DNA of 44,328 nucleotides from an uncultured Verrucomicrobiota bacterium (GCA_913058185.1 CAJXQX010000026.1:1-44328), one strand, 5' to 3'; shown: positions 9,446 to 18,006, numbered from the stretch's first letter. Translations and numbers: made by a program. The notes: generated by a model not told the origin, from the letters alone.

Positions 9446-9594
9446 TTCTCTGCCGCCGATTGTGAGTTGATCTTCGGTAAGGAGATCGACGGCGAATGGC
9501 GATGGCCCGGGAGCTAAGAGGGTTAGCCGGGCATGAAGTGCGAATACGCATCGAGATGAAAGACGCCGATTTGTATTCGTATCAATTTCGCTAG
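9446..9594 (+). pseudogene. Remnant of a second GH43/32-like propeller gene (3' end only)
   Basis: This stretch is a degenerate copy of the last ~50 codons of the propeller gene at 6814-8253. One frame reads FSAADCELIFGKEIDGEW, matching FSAADCELIFGNEIDGEV of the intact gene. It then loses several bases and shifts frame, and the new frame reads HEVRIRIEMKDADLYSYQFR-stop against QEVRMRIEMKDADLYSFQFR-stop. Stop codons (TAA, TAG) interrupt the first frame soon after the match. No start or N-terminal coding sequence of this copy remains upstream; the desaturase occupies that place. It is therefore the tail of a paralogue that was deleted or replaced. Confidence 0.88.
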
Positions 9595-9825
9595 CTTTGG
9601 GCTAAGCGTTCGAGTCTATGCGTGTTGTTAGCTTAGGTTACTAACCACGACTACTGATCGGACATTTCTTTTGGAGGTTGGCTGATCTTGCGGAGAGGGG
9701 AGGGGCCGGCTTGGTGAAAAAATTGAGACGGTCATTCGGCTGACTGATAACCGGAATCAACCGCCGTGCGTTCTTAGAATTTCCGGTGAGCTTGCTTAGC
9801 CAGCGGTTGTCGCATCTATAAAAGA

Positions 9826-10596
9826 ATGTCTTCTGAGTTCTCTCGGTCTGCGGCGTTTTATGTATTGGCCGGCGCGATAGTCATCCTCGCCGCGGCTCTC
9901 GTTTATTTCGGACACAGTCTGAAGAAGGTCGGAGATGGGCTGCCTCCTGTGGTGGCGGGGATTCAAGAGGTCACCGCGGAATTCCCCCCTATCTTGGAAC
10001 GAATCGATGAAATCACGCAATTGGTGCCGAAGATTGTGGAGGAGGTTGCTAACATCCGGATTCAAGTTGAGAGCATTCAGGCTGATCTGCCCATCATTCT
10101 AGCCGAAGCCGCGGCGTATCGGGAAACCATTCCCTCCATTGTGGGGGAGATCGGAAACGCGCGTGCGGCCATTCCACCGATGCTGGAGCGGATTGAAAGT
10201 ATCCAAACTCAGATCCCGGATATTTTGAACGAAATCGAGGCGGTGCGGGGTGAAGTGCCCGCCATCGTCGAGCAGATTGAGAGTATCCAGGCGCAGATCC
10301 CGGCGATCTTGGCTGAAGTGGAATCGGTTCGGGTCGCGATCCCGGACTACATCGATGACGCCATCGCGCTAGTCGGACAGGTCCGCACGGCCGGCAAGGA
10401 AGCTGCCGAAGGTGCGGCTCAGGGATTTTTCATGGGTATTCTTAAAGCACCCGTCAAAATGGTGTCCGGATTGGGCTACAACATGTTCGGCGGGGTGCGG
10501 ATCACCGATGAGGTTCGCCAGACGTTCAAGGATGCGATCGCGCGATTGCTCGCCAACCCGGAAGGGAGATACGGTGGAGTGGAACGATGCCAATAG
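9826..10596 (+). CDS. Membrane-anchored protein of 14-residue proline-punctuated helical repeats (frameshifted at its C-terminus)
   Basis: I do not recognise this family. The 256-residue product has one membrane span at about residues 8-29 and then a strikingly regular array in which Pro recurs every 14 residues: LPPVVAGIQEVTAE, FPPILERIDEITQL, VPKIVEEVANIRIQ, a 7-residue half unit VESIQAD, LPIILAEAAAYRET, IPSIVGEIGNARAA, IPPMLERIESIQTQ, IPDILNEIEAVRGE, VPAIVEQIESIQAQ, IPAILAEVESVRVA, and a final IPDYIDD. The hydrophobic pattern is two heptads per unit, so a long helix or coiled stalk outside the membrane is likely. After it comes a Gly/Ala-rich segment ('AAEGAAQGFFMGILKAP') and, in the adjacent frame, a basic domain (separate entry). 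The original protein was probably about 310 residues. Confidence 0.75.
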   Translation: MSSEFSRSAAFYVLAGAIVILAAALVYFGHSLKKVGDGLPPVVAGIQEVTAEFPPILERIDEITQLVPKIVEEVANIRIQVESIQADLPIILAEAAAYRETIPSIVGEIGNARAAIPPMLERIESIQTQIPDILNEIEAVRGEVPAIVEQIESIQAQIPAILAEVESVRVAIPDYIDDAIALVGQVRTAGKEAAEGAAQGFFMGILKAPVKMVSGLGYNMFGGVRITDEVRQTFKDAIARLLANPEGRYGGVERCQ

Positions 10597-10759
10597 TAAG
10601 CTCAGTGGCGTGTTTAAAATTACGCGCCTGCGAGGCAACGAGGGGAAACGTGTGGTGCGAATGGAGTCCCGTTCTTTCCGCAACAAAAAGGAACTGGATA
10701 GGGACCAGCTCGAAGCAATCGAACGACCGGATGGGTCTTGGTATACGAAACGTCGTTAA
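10565..10759 (+). pseudogene. Out-of-frame C-terminal domain of the 14-residue-repeat protein
   Basis: If one G of the GGG at 10564-10566 is skipped, the reading frame of the preceding gene continues as GDTVEWNDANSKLSG, then VFKITRLRGNEGKRVV, and ends ERPDGSWYTKRR before a stop at 10757-10759. The composition is that of a real folded domain, and the end resembles the C-terminus of 17-kDa surface-antigen proteins, where a 'PDGSW' motif is common (weak, by eye). In the frame as given, the upstream protein ends instead with the unconvincing tail 'RYGGVERCQ'. So the gene carries a +1 frameshift, or one extra G is an assembly error. There is no separate start codon with a ribosome-binding site for this piece. 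Confidence 0.7.
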
Positions 10760-11068
10760 CCGGATACCCGTTGATAGGAAGGTGTAGTTGATTCCGATTA
10801 ACGGACCGTGGACTACGGTGTCGCAAAATAGATTATAGGGCGATCCGGTAGCGCCATTTTCATAGTTTCAAAAGGCTCCCTGAAATCGTGAGCCGATCAT
10901 TCGGAGTTGAGCCCAAAGGTCGAGCCGACAGGTGTCTGGAATATCTGAACGTAGAGGGTGGACAGTCGGGACGAGATGCTTCTTCCCCTACCTTTGATCG
11001 TCGGCATCGGAAGTATTCCATGATGCGAGCACGAAGCAGATTGCCAATTCGAGCACGGCGCCTCCGAA
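10760..11068. other. Intergenic region without a recognisable gene
   Basis: About 309 bases between the repeat protein and purN. Open frames here read Arg/Ser/His-rich and resemble no family. I see no convincing terminator, promoter pair or RNA structure. The region may simply hold the purN promoter. Confidence 0.4.
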
Positions 11069-11653
11069 ATGGAGGCCATGCGCGTCGTCATTCTAGGTTC
11101 CGGCACCGGATCAAATGCCAAAGCCATTTTGCAGGCTCAACGCGATGGTGCGTTGGGTAAGGCCGAAGTGGTGCAAATTATCGCCGATAAGCCGGAAGCG
11201 GGAATCCTCGCCCACGGCAAGACGTTTGGGGTGCCCGCGCAGTATTTGGATCCAGCCCCATTCAAGACAAAGCTGGAGGGAGAGGGGGAGGATCTTTATA
11301 TCGACACGATTACCGCGCTTCGCGCCGATTTGGTTGTTCTGGCCGGATTCATGCGGGTGATTAAGCCGAAGTTCATTCGCACGTTCGCGGGTAAGATTAT
11401 CAACCTGCACCCAAGTCTGCTACCGAGTTTCCCGGGGCTCGATGGAATCGGCCAAGCGTGGCGACGAGGCGTGAAGGTGAGCGGCTGCACGGTGCATTAC
11501 GTGACCGCTGAAGTGGATGGTGGACCGATCGTCGACCAAGCAACGGTGCGGATCGACCCCGATGATACGCTGGTGACCTTCGCCGATAAGATTCACAGGG
11601 CAGAACACACATTGCTGCCTGCGGTCGTGGCCCGACTGAGTAGCGGGCATTAA
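11069..11653 (+). CDS. purN: Phosphoribosylglycinamide formyltransferase
   Basis: Third step of de novo purine synthesis: transfers the formyl group of 10-formyl-THF to GAR. The product is 194 residues. The N-terminal nucleotide loop is 'MRVVILGSGTGSNAKAIL'; the catalytic block 'GKIINLHPSLLPSFPGLDG' contains the family Asn and His, and 'VTAEVDGGPIVDQ' contains the catalytic Asp. Two starts are possible: ATG 11069 (adds M-E-A) and ATG 11078, which gives the usual PurN N-terminus but has GGAGG only two bases upstream. The second ATG is the more family-like. It is a single gene here, without other pur genes beside it. Confidence 0.94.
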   Translation: MEAMRVVILGSGTGSNAKAILQAQRDGALGKAEVVQIIADKPEAGILAHGKTFGVPAQYLDPAPFKTKLEGEGEDLYIDTITALRADLVVLAGFMRVIKPKFIRTFAGKIINLHPSLLPSFPGLDGIGQAWRRGVKVSGCTVHYVTAEVDGGPIVDQATVRIDPDDTLVTFADKIHRAEHTLLPAVVARLSSGH

Positions 11654-11813
11654 CCCAAGATTTTGTGCCTGTTAGCAACAGGGAGACGATAGTTTTCTAA
11701 GGCATGGCCGGGAGGCGAATCGGCGCTTAAAAAATTAAAACTGTTTTTGTGTAACCTTGAGGTGGTCGATCACGTCATAGCTTCGGTTAGCCGCTCTAGC
11801 CCTAATCTTTCCG

Positions 11814-13199
11814 ATGCGACGACCGTTATATCTACTGGCACTCCTCCTCACAAATTCGATATCTGCTTCCGCTCAAAATTCGGGGAATGAGATTCCGATG
11901 GAGCGGGACCTTGCTTTGCCCGAAGTGATTTCTTTGGCCCTGAATCGAAATCTTTCGCTCAAGCGCTCGAGCATCCAAATTCGGCTTCGCGAAAACACGG
12001 TCGTGGCTGAAGAGGCTAATTTTGACCCTAGTCTGACCGCGAGTGCGGGGGGGGCGCTGCGCTATTCAGGTGATGGCCGAGAACCGGTTTGGGATACAGG
12101 CGAATTTTCTGAATCGGCGAATGCGGGATTGAACGCCTCGATGACCATTTATCGCGGAGGTGAGCGCGAAGCGTCTCTGAAGGAGGCGAGCCTCAATCTG
12201 CAGGCCAGTCGTCAGGATTTTGACCGTTCCCGGCAGTTTATCCTGTTTCAATCAGTAGCCCGCTATCTGGAGGCGGACCTGCGCTTGAAGGAGATCGATA
12301 TTCAAACGGAAGAACTCGCGTCGCGCCGCGAAAACCTCGAGCGGATCCAGGTCGATTATGAGAGTGAGATTCGGATTTTCGCGGATGTTCAACGCCAACT
12401 TGCTTTGGTCGCGGACAGTGAACGACGAGTCGCGGAGGCGAGACGATCATATGAAAGTGGCCTATATCTTTTAAAGGATCTGCTGCTGTTGCCGCCCTCC
12501 ACGCCCATCACGCTAAATCTCGACAACGCTGTTTGGCTGGAGCCGGAAAACATCGGTGAGCCTAACGTCTCACAGTCTTTGGCCCGCGTTTTTAATCGAT
12601 CCGATGTTTTAGCTCAAAAACTCCGATTGAACGCGGCGAAGCAAGGCATCCGGATCGCTGAATCCGGCCGCAAGGTATCGGTGAGTGCCTCTGCGAGTTT
12701 ACGCACCAGTTATTCCGGGGGGAGTCCGTTCGGAAACTTTGGTGAGCAATTTTTCAAAAATCAGCCCGATGCATCCGGGGGGATATCCGTATCCATACCG
12801 ATTTTTGATCGGAGGCGAACGGAGACCAATATCGTGCGAGCCCGCTTGCAGCGCGATCAGGAAGAGCTCGATTTGGCTGGTCTGGAGCAGGCCGCGGAGA
12901 CCGATTTTAGACTGGCGCTGCTCAACTTCAACTCAACGAAACTCCAGTTGAAAGCGTCCCAGGAGCAACTGAGTTCCGCGGAGATCGCCCTGGAAGCGGA
13001 GCAAGCGCGTTTTGAAGCGGGTGCGGCGACCCTGCTGGACGTTAATAGCCTTCGGGCCACCCGTCTCGATGCGGCGGTATCTGTGGAGGAGTCCCGCTTC
13101 GACCTTTTCGTCAACCGACTGGATATCTCGTTTCAAGACGGGACCATCGAGTCCTTTCTGCTCAATCAGCTGAACGCTAGCATCCCTGAATTGGAGTAA
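11814..13199 (+). CDS. TolC-family outer-membrane efflux protein
   Basis: A 461-residue outer-membrane channel of the OEP family. The N-terminal signal peptide ('PLYLLALLLTNSISASAQ') has a likely cleavage after ASA. Two repeated halves follow, each with beta strands ('DPSLTASAGGALRYSGDG', 'RKVSVSASASLRTSYSGGS') and long alpha-helical coiled segments, typical of the TolC barrel and tunnel. 'NRNLSLKRSSIQIRL' at the mature N-terminus is the usual first helix. It is the first gene of a four-gene efflux operon, six bases ahead of the adaptor, so it would form the exit duct for the MacAB-like pump. Confidence 0.88.
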   Translation: MRRPLYLLALLLTNSISASAQNSGNEIPMERDLALPEVISLALNRNLSLKRSSIQIRLRENTVVAEEANFDPSLTASAGGALRYSGDGREPVWDTGEFSESANAGLNASMTIYRGGEREASLKEASLNLQASRQDFDRSRQFILFQSVARYLEADLRLKEIDIQTEELASRRENLERIQVDYESEIRIFADVQRQLALVADSERRVAEARRSYESGLYLLKDLLLLPPSTPITLNLDNAVWLEPENIGEPNVSQSLARVFNRSDVLAQKLRLNAAKQGIRIAESGRKVSVSASASLRTSYSGGSPFGNFGEQFFKNQPDASGGISVSIPIFDRRRTETNIVRARLQRDQEELDLAGLEQAAETDFRLALLNFNSTKLQLKASQEQLSSAEIALEAEQARFEAGAATLLDVNSLRATRLDAAVSVEESRFDLFVNRLDISFQDGTIESFLLNQLNASIPELE

Positions 13200-13205
13200 C
13201 TCTTT

Positions 13206-14594
13206 ATGAAAATGAAATTTATCGTAACCCTGTTGATCCTGGGTGGTGTCGGCTATGGTGGGTATCGCTATTATGCCGAATCCACGACCGATGAAACGAC
13301 CGGTCCGGTTTACAATTTTGCCAAGATTGAACGGAAGACCATTCAGAATATGGTGTCATCGACCGGAACATTGACGGCTCGTGAGCTTGTCGAAATCGGT
13401 TCCCAAGTATCAGGGACGATTGAGGAGGTGTATACGGATTTTAATGACATTGTTGAAGCGGGACAGCTCCTCGCTCTGATTGACCCTTCAGTATTGAACG
13501 CCCAAGTGAAAAGCTCGGAAGCGGACCTCCTTCGTCAAAAAGCGAACCTCCGAAAGGCAAAACTGGATTTCGAGCGATTCAAGCCGGTGAATGAGAAAGG
13601 ATTCTTATCTGGAAAGGACTTTCTCGGCTACGAGATCGCGCTGCAAACGGCGGAAGCAAGTGTCATGAGCGCCGAGGCCTCGTTAGAAAGAATCGAACGA
13701 AGCAGGGATTTTTCGGAGATTCGATCGCCGATTAGCGGGGTCGTAATTGATCGAAACGTGGAGAAGGGCCAAACGGTGGCCACGAGTTTCAATACCCCTC
13801 GATTGTTCATCATTGCGGAAGATCTTTCCCTTATGGAAATTCTGGCGAACGTCGACGAGAGCGATATTGGACAGATTGAAACAGATCAAGTCGTCCGCTT
13901 CACCGTGGCGGCTTTTCCGGAACGGAACTTTACCGGCACGGTGACGGAAATCAGATTGCAGCCCAAGGTGGTGCAGAACGTGGTGAATTACACGGTAGTG
14001 GTGGAAACCGAAAATCCGCGACGCGTGCTTCTGCCGGGGATGACGGCGACGCTGGATTTTGTGGTGGAGGAAGTCAAAAATGTAGTTTCGGTCCCCGCTT
14101 CGGCTCTCAGTCTTAAGATGGACGACGCCATGATCGCCAAAATGCAGGAGCGGCGGGAAGAACTTATTGCCCAGCGGGAATCGTCTGGCGGTGGTGGTGG
14201 CGAAGGTCGCCAGCGAGCCGGCGGCGGTGAAGGTCGGCAGCGAGGCGAAGGCGGTGCTAGCCTTTTAGGTGGCGGGCGCCAGCGTGGAGCGGGAGGCGGT
14301 GGTTCTGGCGGAGGCGGTGCCGGAGGTCGTCAAAGTATGGCCGTGATTTGGTATTTGGACGAGGCCAAGGAGCTTCAGATGATGTCCATTCGCACGGGGG
14401 TGAGTGATGGATTGACCACGGAGGTCAGCCCGGTTCAAGCGGATCAAGATATTGAAGGTGTCGAGATCATTGCGAAAGTGCTCACGCCTTCGACAAACCC
14501 CACGCCCGCCTTTGGTGGTCGTGGTGACGGTGGCGCCTTTGGTGGTGGTGGCGGCCGTGGTCCCGGAGGCGGTGGTCGTGGTCGTGGATTCTAG
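13206..14594 (+). CDS. MacA-like periplasmic adaptor subunit with glycine-rich insertions
   Basis: A 462-residue membrane-fusion protein linking an inner-membrane ABC pump to TolC. One N-terminal span (residues 4-22) is followed by the biotinyl-lipoyl half 'GSQVSGTIEEVYTDFNDIVE', a helical hairpin ('VKSSEADLLRQKANLRKAKL'), the second lipoyl half 'IRSPISGVVIDRNVEKGQTV', a beta-barrel and a membrane-proximal domain. Two low-complexity Gly/Arg/Gln-rich segments are unusual: about residues 325-380, interrupting the membrane-proximal domain, and the final 30 residues (repeats of GGGGRG type). They are not part of classical MacA. The next gene is the cognate ATPase. Confidence 0.87.
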   Translation: MKMKFIVTLLILGGVGYGGYRYYAESTTDETTGPVYNFAKIERKTIQNMVSSTGTLTARELVEIGSQVSGTIEEVYTDFNDIVEAGQLLALIDPSVLNAQVKSSEADLLRQKANLRKAKLDFERFKPVNEKGFLSGKDFLGYEIALQTAEASVMSAEASLERIERSRDFSEIRSPISGVVIDRNVEKGQTVATSFNTPRLFIIAEDLSLMEILANVDESDIGQIETDQVVRFTVAAFPERNFTGTVTEIRLQPKVVQNVVNYTVVVETENPRRVLLPGMTATLDFVVEEVKNVVSVPASALSLKMDDAMIAKMQERREELIAQRESSGGGGGEGRQRAGGGEGRQRGEGGASLLGGGRQRGAGGGGSGGGGAGGRQSMAVIWYLDEAKELQMMSIRTGVSDGLTTEVSPVQADQDIEGVEIIAKVLTPSTNPTPAFGGRGDGGAFGGGGGRGPGGGGRGRGF

Positions 14595-14615
14595 TTTCTC
14601 AAATTCTTAAATATC

Positions 14616-15356
14616 ATGCCAGCAGTCATACAGACCGTAGACCTGAGGAAGACCTATCAATTGGCCGAGCCTGTTCATGCCTTGAGAGGGGTGAATCTTA
14701 CGATCGGTTCGGGTGAGTTCGTTTCAATTATGGGAGCGTCCGGATCGGGGAAATCGACCTTTATGAATATCCTCGGGTGTCTGGACCGACCGACTACCGG
14801 AACTTATGCGTTGGATGGAGTTCCGGTCGCAGGATTGTCTCGAAATGAACTCGCGGATGTCCGAAACGAGAAAATCGGGTTCGTCTTTCAAGGCTTTAAT
14901 CTACTCTCCCGAACCTCTGCGTTGGAGAACGTCGAGCTCCCTTTGGTTTATCAGCGGAAGAAGACAAAGATCAAACCTCGCGACAAGGCCACGGAGTGCC
15001 TGAAGCGAGTCGGATTGGGCGATCGGATGGATCATCAGACGCAACAGCTTTCAGGAGGCCAACAGCAACGGGTCGCTATCGCTCGGTCGTTGGTGAATGA
15101 TCCGGCTTTGATTTTGGCGGACGAGCCCACCGGAAACTTGGACTCCCGCACCTCCCTCGATTTGATGGGCTTGTTTCAAGAGTTGAATGAGCAAGGCATC
15201 ACTATCGTGCTGGTAACTCACGAGCCGGACATTGCGTTGTTTTCCAAGCGATGTGTTGAAATGCGGGACGGCGTTGTCGTGCGGGACATGGAGATCGAGG
15301 ATCAGCGCGACGCTCGAGTTGAGCTCGAGAAATTTTCCGGAGTCACCGGCTTGTAG
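14616..15356 (+). CDS. MacB-type ABC transporter ATP-binding protein
   Basis: A 246-residue ATPase of the LolD/MacB group. Walker A 'GASGSGKST' lies at about residues 40-48, the Q loop in '[20 protein letters not shown]', the signature '[15 protein letters not shown]', Walker B '[17 protein letters not shown]', and the switch His in 'IVLVTHEPD'. MacB of Escherichia coli is a fusion of ATPase and permease; here they are separate genes, as in many Bacteroidetes and Verrucomicrobia. It is 21 bases after the adaptor and 62 bases before the permease. Confidence 0.93.
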   Translation: MPAVIQTVDLRKTYQLAEPVHALRGVNLTIGSGEFVSIMGASGSGKSTFMNILGCLDRPTTGTYALDGVPVAGLSRNELADVRNEKIGFVFQGFNLLSRTSALENVELPLVYQRKKTKIKPRDKATECLKRVGLGDRMDHQTQQLSGGQQQRVAIARSLVNDPALILADEPTGNLDSRTSLDLMGLFQELNEQGITIVLVTHEPDIALFSKRCVEMRDGVVVRDMEIEDQRDARVELEKFSGVTGL

Positions 15357-15418
15357 TATGCTCCCGGCCAAACCGTATCGGAATCAGCCCGGCCTTTCCA
15401 ACCTTTTGGACACTCGTT

Positions 15419-16636
15419 ATGAAATTTTTTAAGCTCCTGAAAATAGCCCTGAGCAGTCTGTTTAAAAACCGCACCCGCAGCATCCTGACCATGCTGGGAA
15501 TTGTCATCGGAGTGGGTGCCGTGATTGTGATGGTCGCCATTGGCGAGGGTGCTCAGCAGGAAATCGAAACGCGGATCAATTCACTGGGGACGAATTTGAT
15601 CATGGTGCGATCCGCGTCAAATTCGGCCGGCGGGGTTCGCCGAGGGTCCGGCAGTGCTCGCACGTTGTTCATGAGCGATGAGCAGACTATTCGCGAACAG
15701 TGCGATCTGGTGATGGCGGTATCCGGAATCGTGACCGTAAATGGTCAAATCATCGGCGGAGGAACGAATTGGTCATCGTCGGTGATGGGAGTCTCACCGG
15801 ATTTTACCGTGATCAAGAGCTGGGAACTCGAAGAGGGATCGTTTTTCACCGAGCGAGACATGAGGGCGAAAACGAAATTCGCCGTCGTGGGAAAATCCAT
15901 CCAAGACAATCTTTTCGGCGGAGGAAATGTGATCGGGCAGAGTATTCGAATCCAGTCAGTTCCTTTTAAGATCATAGGCTTACTCGAGGAGAAAGGTTCG
16001 AACGGAGCACAGGATCAGGATGATGTGGTTTTGGTGCCGCTAACGACAGCGGCCTATCGATTGAGGGGAGATTCCCGATACGTGAGCCAGATCTATGTCA
16101 GTGCTGTAAGCATGGATTTATTGGAAGCGGCGCAAGAAGAAGTTTCTCAAACGCTCCGCCAGGCGCATAAGCTCATTGATGGCGAGGACGACGACTTCTC
16201 GGTGCGAACCCAAACCGAGCTTACCGAGGCGTTCACTTCCTCTACCCAAACGATGACGACTTTGCTCGCTTGGATTGCGGCGATCTCCCTATTCGTGGGG
16301 GGCGTAGGGGTCATGAATATCATGTTGGTATCTGTCACGGAGCGCACCCGGGAAATCGGTATTCGGGTCGCGGTCGGAGCCCGGAGCTTCGATGTGATGA
16401 TGCAATTTTTGATCGAAGCAGTGGTGTTGAGTTTGGTGGGTGGTCTTTCCGGCATCGCCATTGCTTTTGGCGTTTGCGAAGCGCTCACCCGATTCCGAGG
16501 AATGACGACGATCATTCAGTCGGATATCATTCTCCTGTCCCTAGCCGTATCGGCTGTGATTGGCGTTTTCTTCGGCCTCTATCCGGCCAAGAAAGCGTCC
16601 GAATTGGATCCGATCGACGCGCTTCGCCACGAGTGA
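15419..16636 (+). CDS. MacB/FtsX-family ABC transporter permease
   Basis: A 405-residue permease with the standard layout: an N-terminal amphipathic start ('MKFFKLLKIALSSLFKNRTR'), a first span ('LGIVIGVGAVIVMVAIGEGA'), the periplasmic MacB_PCD domain from about residue 40 to 270, then three C-terminal spans beginning 'LLAWIAAISLFVGGVGVMN' and containing the FtsX signature 'VTERTREIGIRVAVGAR'. The last residues 'PAKKASELDPIDALRHE' are the usual MacB ending. Together with the previous three genes it would form an export complex for a lipid-like or peptide substrate; the substrate is not predictable from sequence. Confidence 0.93.
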   Translation: MKFFKLLKIALSSLFKNRTRSILTMLGIVIGVGAVIVMVAIGEGAQQEIETRINSLGTNLIMVRSASNSAGGVRRGSGSARTLFMSDEQTIREQCDLVMAVSGIVTVNGQIIGGGTNWSSSVMGVSPDFTVIKSWELEEGSFFTERDMRAKTKFAVVGKSIQDNLFGGGNVIGQSIRIQSVPFKIIGLLEEKGSNGAQDQDDVVLVPLTTAAYRLRGDSRYVSQIYVSAVSMDLLEAAQEEVSQTLRQAHKLIDGEDDDFSVRTQTELTEAFTSSTQTMTTLLAWIAAISLFVGGVGVMNIMLVSVTERTREIGIRVAVGARSFDVMMQFLIEAVVLSLVGGLSGIAIAFGVCEALTRFRGMTTIIQSDIILLSLAVSAVIGVFFGLYPAKKASELDPIDALRHE

Positions 16637-16799
16637 GTTTTACGGGCCTTGTCCCGGGAGCTTGTGCCCAGGGTTGATGGAGGCGATTCACTGGCCGTAA
16701 TATCTTGGGATCGGGTTGGAAAGAACCGACATCTCCAGCGCACGGCATTTTCATCCTGCGCTTGAGTAATGAGAAGGGGCGCCTGAGGCTGATTTTTCC

Positions 16800-17753
16800 A
16801 TGAAATTTAAGGTTTTTGTTGATGGGTCCGAGGGGACCACCGGATTGCAGATTCACGAGCGACTTGCAGGTCGTTGGGAACTCGAGCTGATCACAATTGA
16901 TCCGGCAAAGCGCAAAGATCCGGTGGCTAAGGCAGCCTGTCTCAATGAAGCGGATGTTGCGTTCCTTTGTTTACCCGATGCCGCGGCCCGCGAATCCGTG
17001 GCCTTGGTCACAGATCCGAATACGGTTTTGATTGATGCGAGCACGGCTCACCGCACGAACCCAGACTGGGCTTACGGTTTGCCGGAACTCGGTGTGGAAT
17101 GGCGGGAGCGCATCATCTCATCCAATCGTATCGCCAACATCGGTTGCCATGCTGGTTCGTTCATCCTTGCGGTGCAGCCGTTGGTGAAGTCCGGCCTTAT
17201 TCCGGCTGATCAGGTGCTGAATTGCTTTTCGCTAACCGGCTACAGCGGCGGTGGCAAAAAGATGATCGCGCAGTATGAAGCGGCGGATCGTCCGGAGACG
17301 TTGCAAAGTCCGCGACCCTACGCGCTGAGCCTTGCCCACAAACACTTGCCCGAGATGCGGCAACACGCGGGACTCGTGCATTCACCCATTTTCAGTCCGG
17401 TGGTCGCGCCTTTTCGGCAAGGACTTTCGGTGACCGTGCCGCTCGCTTTGCCGCAGCTTCCGGGAGCACCGAAACTCGTGGATGTTCATAACGTCTTAGC
17501 CGACGCCTATGCGGGCCAGACCTTCGTGAAAGTTCTGCCTCGGGGCGACGATGCGGCGAATCTTGATGGAGGTTTCTTTGACCTGCAGGCGTGTAACGGC
17601 ACCAACCGTGCTGACGTTTTGGTCACGGGCCACGACGAGCAAGCGCTGGTCATGGTGCGGGTGGATAATCTCGGCAAAGGCGCCTCCGGTTCTGCGATCC
17701 AGAACATGAACATCCGCCTCGGTCTGCCCGAAGACGCGGGGTTGAAGATTTGA
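16800..17753 (+). CDS. argC: N-acetyl-gamma-glutamyl-phosphate reductase (type 2)
   Basis: Third step of arginine synthesis: NADPH-dependent reduction of N-acetylglutamyl phosphate to the semialdehyde. At 317 residues it fits the shorter type-2 form. The N-terminal 'VFVDGSEGTTGLQIHERL' is the nucleotide-binding loop, and the catalytic Cys (about residue 115) lies in 'NIGCHAGSFILAV'. 'LSLAHKHLPEMRQHAGL' contains the conserved His of the family. No other arg gene is nearby. It is followed 19 bases later by the broken GPP34 gene. Confidence 0.92.
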   Translation: MKFKVFVDGSEGTTGLQIHERLAGRWELELITIDPAKRKDPVAKAACLNEADVAFLCLPDAAARESVALVTDPNTVLIDASTAHRTNPDWAYGLPELGVEWRERIISSNRIANIGCHAGSFILAVQPLVKSGLIPADQVLNCFSLTGYSGGGKKMIAQYEAADRPETLQSPRPYALSLAHKHLPEMRQHAGLVHSPIFSPVVAPFRQGLSVTVPLALPQLPGAPKLVDVHNVLADAYAGQTFVKVLPRGDDAANLDGGFFDLQACNGTNRADVLVTGHDEQALVMVRVDNLGKGASGSAIQNMNIRLGLPEDAGLKI

Positions 17754-17772
17754 TCAACTAAGTTCCTGAAAT

Positions 17773-18006
17773 ATGAAAGAGAAGCCTGAACTGTTCTTGC
17801 ACGAAGAGGTAACGCTGTTGGCGTTATCGGATGATGAAGGCAGGATTGAAACGGGAAGTTGGTATTCGCAGGTCGTAGCAGGAGCGGTGCTGGCTGAATT
17901 GATGCGGCGAAAGCACGTGCGTATTCAGTCCGTGACTGAAGCGAAATCAACGGGTTCGTTGTTTGATCGGAAACCCAACTGGTGGTCATTGATCCTCAAC
18001 CGATAG
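17773..18006 (+). CDS. GPP34 (GOLPH3/Vps74-like) protein, N-terminal part of a frameshifted gene
   Basis: The first 65 or so residues ('LFLHEEVTLLALSDDEGRIE', then 'VVAGAVLAELMRRKHVRI') match the start of the GPP34 family, in which the eukaryotic members bind phosphatidylinositol-4-phosphate on Golgi membranes and bacterial members are uncharacterised. The frame then runs into a tail ('PNWWSLILNR') and stops at 18004-18006. The rest of the domain is in the adjacent frame from about 17976. The break maps to the AAACCCAAC region at 17971-17979: one missing base there would restore one continuous protein of about 238 residues. Either the gene is dead, or the assembly lost one C, or a -1 shift is used. 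Confidence 0.75.
   Translation: MKEKPELFLHEEVTLLALSDDEGRIETGSWYSQVVAGAVLAELMRRKHVRIQSVTEAKSTGSLFDRKPNWWSLILNR

Noticed and set aside
11668-11682. CCTGTT-AGC-AACAGG hairpin after purN
   Set aside because: A short stem with no T tract directly after it; too weak to call a terminator.
17964-17985. Programmed -1 frameshift site in the GPP34 gene
   Set aside because: The zero-frame codons AAA CCC AAC do not form an X-XXY-YYZ slippery heptamer, and no strong downstream pseudoknot is evident. Mutation or assembly error is more likely.
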